Part shown: positions 62,800-64,000 of the stretch, one piece after another
How the letters are laid out: every line of letters begins with the position of its first letter
How positions within the stretch are numbered: position 1 is the stretch's first letter
Assembly: GCA_902362715.1 (NCBI GenBank)
Contig: CABIXN010000009.1
Coordinates: forward strand, 35,670-99,669
Length of the DNA: 64,000 nucleotides
Direction of reading: 5' to 3'
Source of the DNA: Lachnospiraceae bacterium
GTDB lineage: Bacteria; Bacillota; Clostridia; Lachnospirales; Lachnospiraceae
The notes under the pieces: generated by a model
Database searches by the model: none
What the model was told of the DNA's origin: nothing
What the model saw: only the letters and a program-made list of their open reading frames with translations
Made by a program: the position numbers and the translations under genes

Positions 62800-64000
62800 T
62801 CATCCCGCTTTTCCAATAAACTTATCCCGGGAAGCAATCATCATAATAAATCCGATTACCAGCATTATAATATCAAAAATATACATAATTCCCGGATTTG
62901 TAAAGAATCCGATCATCATAACGCCCACACCTGCGCCGATTTCGAAAATGGTTCCAATGACACGATAGCCCGCTGTATAATCCCAGCGGCCGTATTTTGT
63001 GGCAACATAAGACGGAAGAAGATTACATAAAGCTCCCTGTGCCGCAAAAATAATAATTCCTGCCAGCCAGCAGAAAATTGCTCCTCTTGGCATTAATAAC
63101 GTAAACAAAAATCCGATAATAATACAGATAAAATAAATAATAAATGCTTTTTTTGTTCCTGCTTTCTGATCAATAACTCCAAACAGAAAGCTTCCGATAA
63201 TTCCCATAATACCGCCTGTGGCAAATATACCGGTTGCAAATCCCGGAGCATATCCATATCCGATCATTGTTGGAATGGCAGAGGCAATATAGCTCATTAC
63301 CGCCATAAATGCAAATGCAGAACCAAGTCCGATAAACCAGGTATCACGGTCAGCCAATACTTTTTTCAGAGTAAACGGTGTTTTATATTCTTTCATCTGA
63401 CGTGCAATCTCAACACCGTTTGCTGCATAGGAAGGATCTCCATCCGGAAATTCTCCTGCCTCTTCCGGTGTATTTTTTATAAACAGCATTGCAATAACAG
63501 CTGCTGCCACCAATATGATGGCAATTACTGTCATGCCCATTCCAAGTCCCAAGGCGCCTAACAGCTTCGGCATATAAGGTACATATACAATATTCATTGC
63601 CACAATGCCCATGGTGGTAAATCCAAGAACAACACCCTTTTTGGTGGGCCACCAGTTAGCAGTCAATGTCATACCGCCGTTCTTTTCATAGCCGCCCCCT
63701 AAAAATCCCATCACCAGAATAACAATCAAAAATACCGGAAGACTTTTGGTAGTTCCAAATACAATCAGCAGCGCTGCCGAGATAAATAACGTAATTACCG
63801 TTAAGTTTTTAGGTCCCAGTTTTCTCACTGCACCTGCCAGTGCAAGCACACCGATAGCTTTCATAATACATGCAATACCTGAGACAATATTGATCAGATT
63901 AATATCCCATCCCCGTATTTCTGAAAAAATCGGAAATACTGTATTATTGTTGCCGCCAATAATACTTGTTCCGATGAGAAACAGAATTGCCGTGTAGACC
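62800..64000 (-). CDS. MFS transporter, OFA-like (5' end outside window)
   Basis: The frame is open to the window end, giving 400 visible codons of a 12-segment major facilitator. Features: an MFS-like GxxxK/R region near the start, the conserved GGGYEKNGGMTLTANWWPTKKG loop, and FEIGAGVGVMMIGFF near the end. OFA-family members exchange or take up small organic acids such as oxalate or formate. The upstream part and the true start lie outside. The terminator at 62743-62783 follows. Confidence 0.9.
   Translation of the reverse strand, partial: VYTAILFLIGTSIIGGNNNTVFPIFSEIRGWDINLINIVSGIACIMKAIGVLALAGAVRKLGPKNLTVITLFISAALLIVFGTTKSLPVFLIVILVMGFLGGGYEKNGGMTLTANWWPTKKGVVLGFTTMGIVAMNIVYVPYMPKLLGALGLGMGMTVIAIILVAAAVIAMLFIKNTPEEAGEFPDGDPSYAANGVEIARQMKEYKTPFTLKKVLADRDTWFIGLGSAFAFMAVMSYIASAIPTMIGYGYAPGFATGIFATGGIMGIIGSFLFGVIDQKAGTKKAFIIYFICIIIGFLFTLLMPRGAIFCWLAGIIIFAAQGALCNLLPSYVATKYGRWDYTAGYRVIGTIFEIGAGVGVMMIGFFTNPGIMYIFDIIMLVIGFIMMIASRDKFIGKAG

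Overview
The window reads as chromosomal DNA of an anaerobic Gram-positive bacterium of the class Clostridia, most likely the family Lachnospiraceae. The basis is gene content: a rho / rpmE / DUF1385 / prmC / prfA block, AddAB instead of RecBCD, pyruvate:ferredoxin oxidoreductase, a CBS-DRTGG manganese pyrophosphatase, DUF4364 and DUF512 proteins, strong AGGAGG-type ribosome binding sites and moderate GC. No rRNA, tRNA, CRISPR array, phage or transposase gene was seen. Genus and species cannot be told from the sequence alone.

Layout. 1-9.5 kb: a catabolic operon read leftwards from a promoter overlapped by a 12-bp-arm palindrome near 9.47 kb. It encodes a ribose-type sugar ABC importer, a CocE/NonD-like hydrolase, the two subunits of a C-glycoside deglycosidase-like enzyme, a VOC protein and a PhlG/phloretin-hydrolase-family C-C hydrolase. 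A LacI-type regulator converges on it. 9.8-19 kb: a PrsA-like lipoprotein, a small protein, Maf, AddA and AddB, probably one operon. 19.3-21.2 kb: a sodium:alanine/glycine symporter behind a tandem glycine riboswitch. 21.2-24 kb: an orphan FliB-like protein and a subtilase. 24-28.8 kb: prfA, prmC, DUF1385, rpmE, rho. 29-31.7 kb, plus strand: malic enzyme, radical SAM protein, DUF4364 protein. 31.7-37.7 kb: flavin reductase, pyrophosphatase, a coiled-coil membrane protein with 11-residue repeats, a CdaR-type regulator, an MsmX-type ATPase. 37.9-42.7 kb: DUF512, der, plsY, gpsA, dut. 43-47.3 kb: an ECF sigma / anti-sigma pair, a GNAT, and a KAP NTPase fused to a methyltransferase. 47.4-51 kb: PFOR. 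51-57.6 kb, plus strand: an ABC-F ATPase, three family-2 glycosyltransferases and an SDR. 57.6-64 kb: pgeF, yraN, an acidic hypothetical protein, a SanA-like protein, a second sigma factor with a membrane partner, and a truncated MFS transporter.

Two things stand out. First, the 1-9.5 kb operon combines a C-glycoside deglycosidase-like alpha/beta pair with a PhlG-family zinc hydrolase that keeps its metal ligands. This suggests uptake and stepwise breakdown of a plant C-glycosylated polyphenol, such as an acylphloroglucinol or dihydrochalcone C-glucoside; the substrate is inferred. The 3-keto-forming oxidoreductase that known systems need is not in the window. Second, a composite non-coding repeat of about 165 bp recurs at seven intergenic loci in one orientation. 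It consists of a long inverted-repeat hairpin (module B) and a GC-rich multi-hairpin block (module A) that, read on the minus strand, ends in an intrinsic terminator. In two places it lies inside the leader of the next gene (addB and the symporter).
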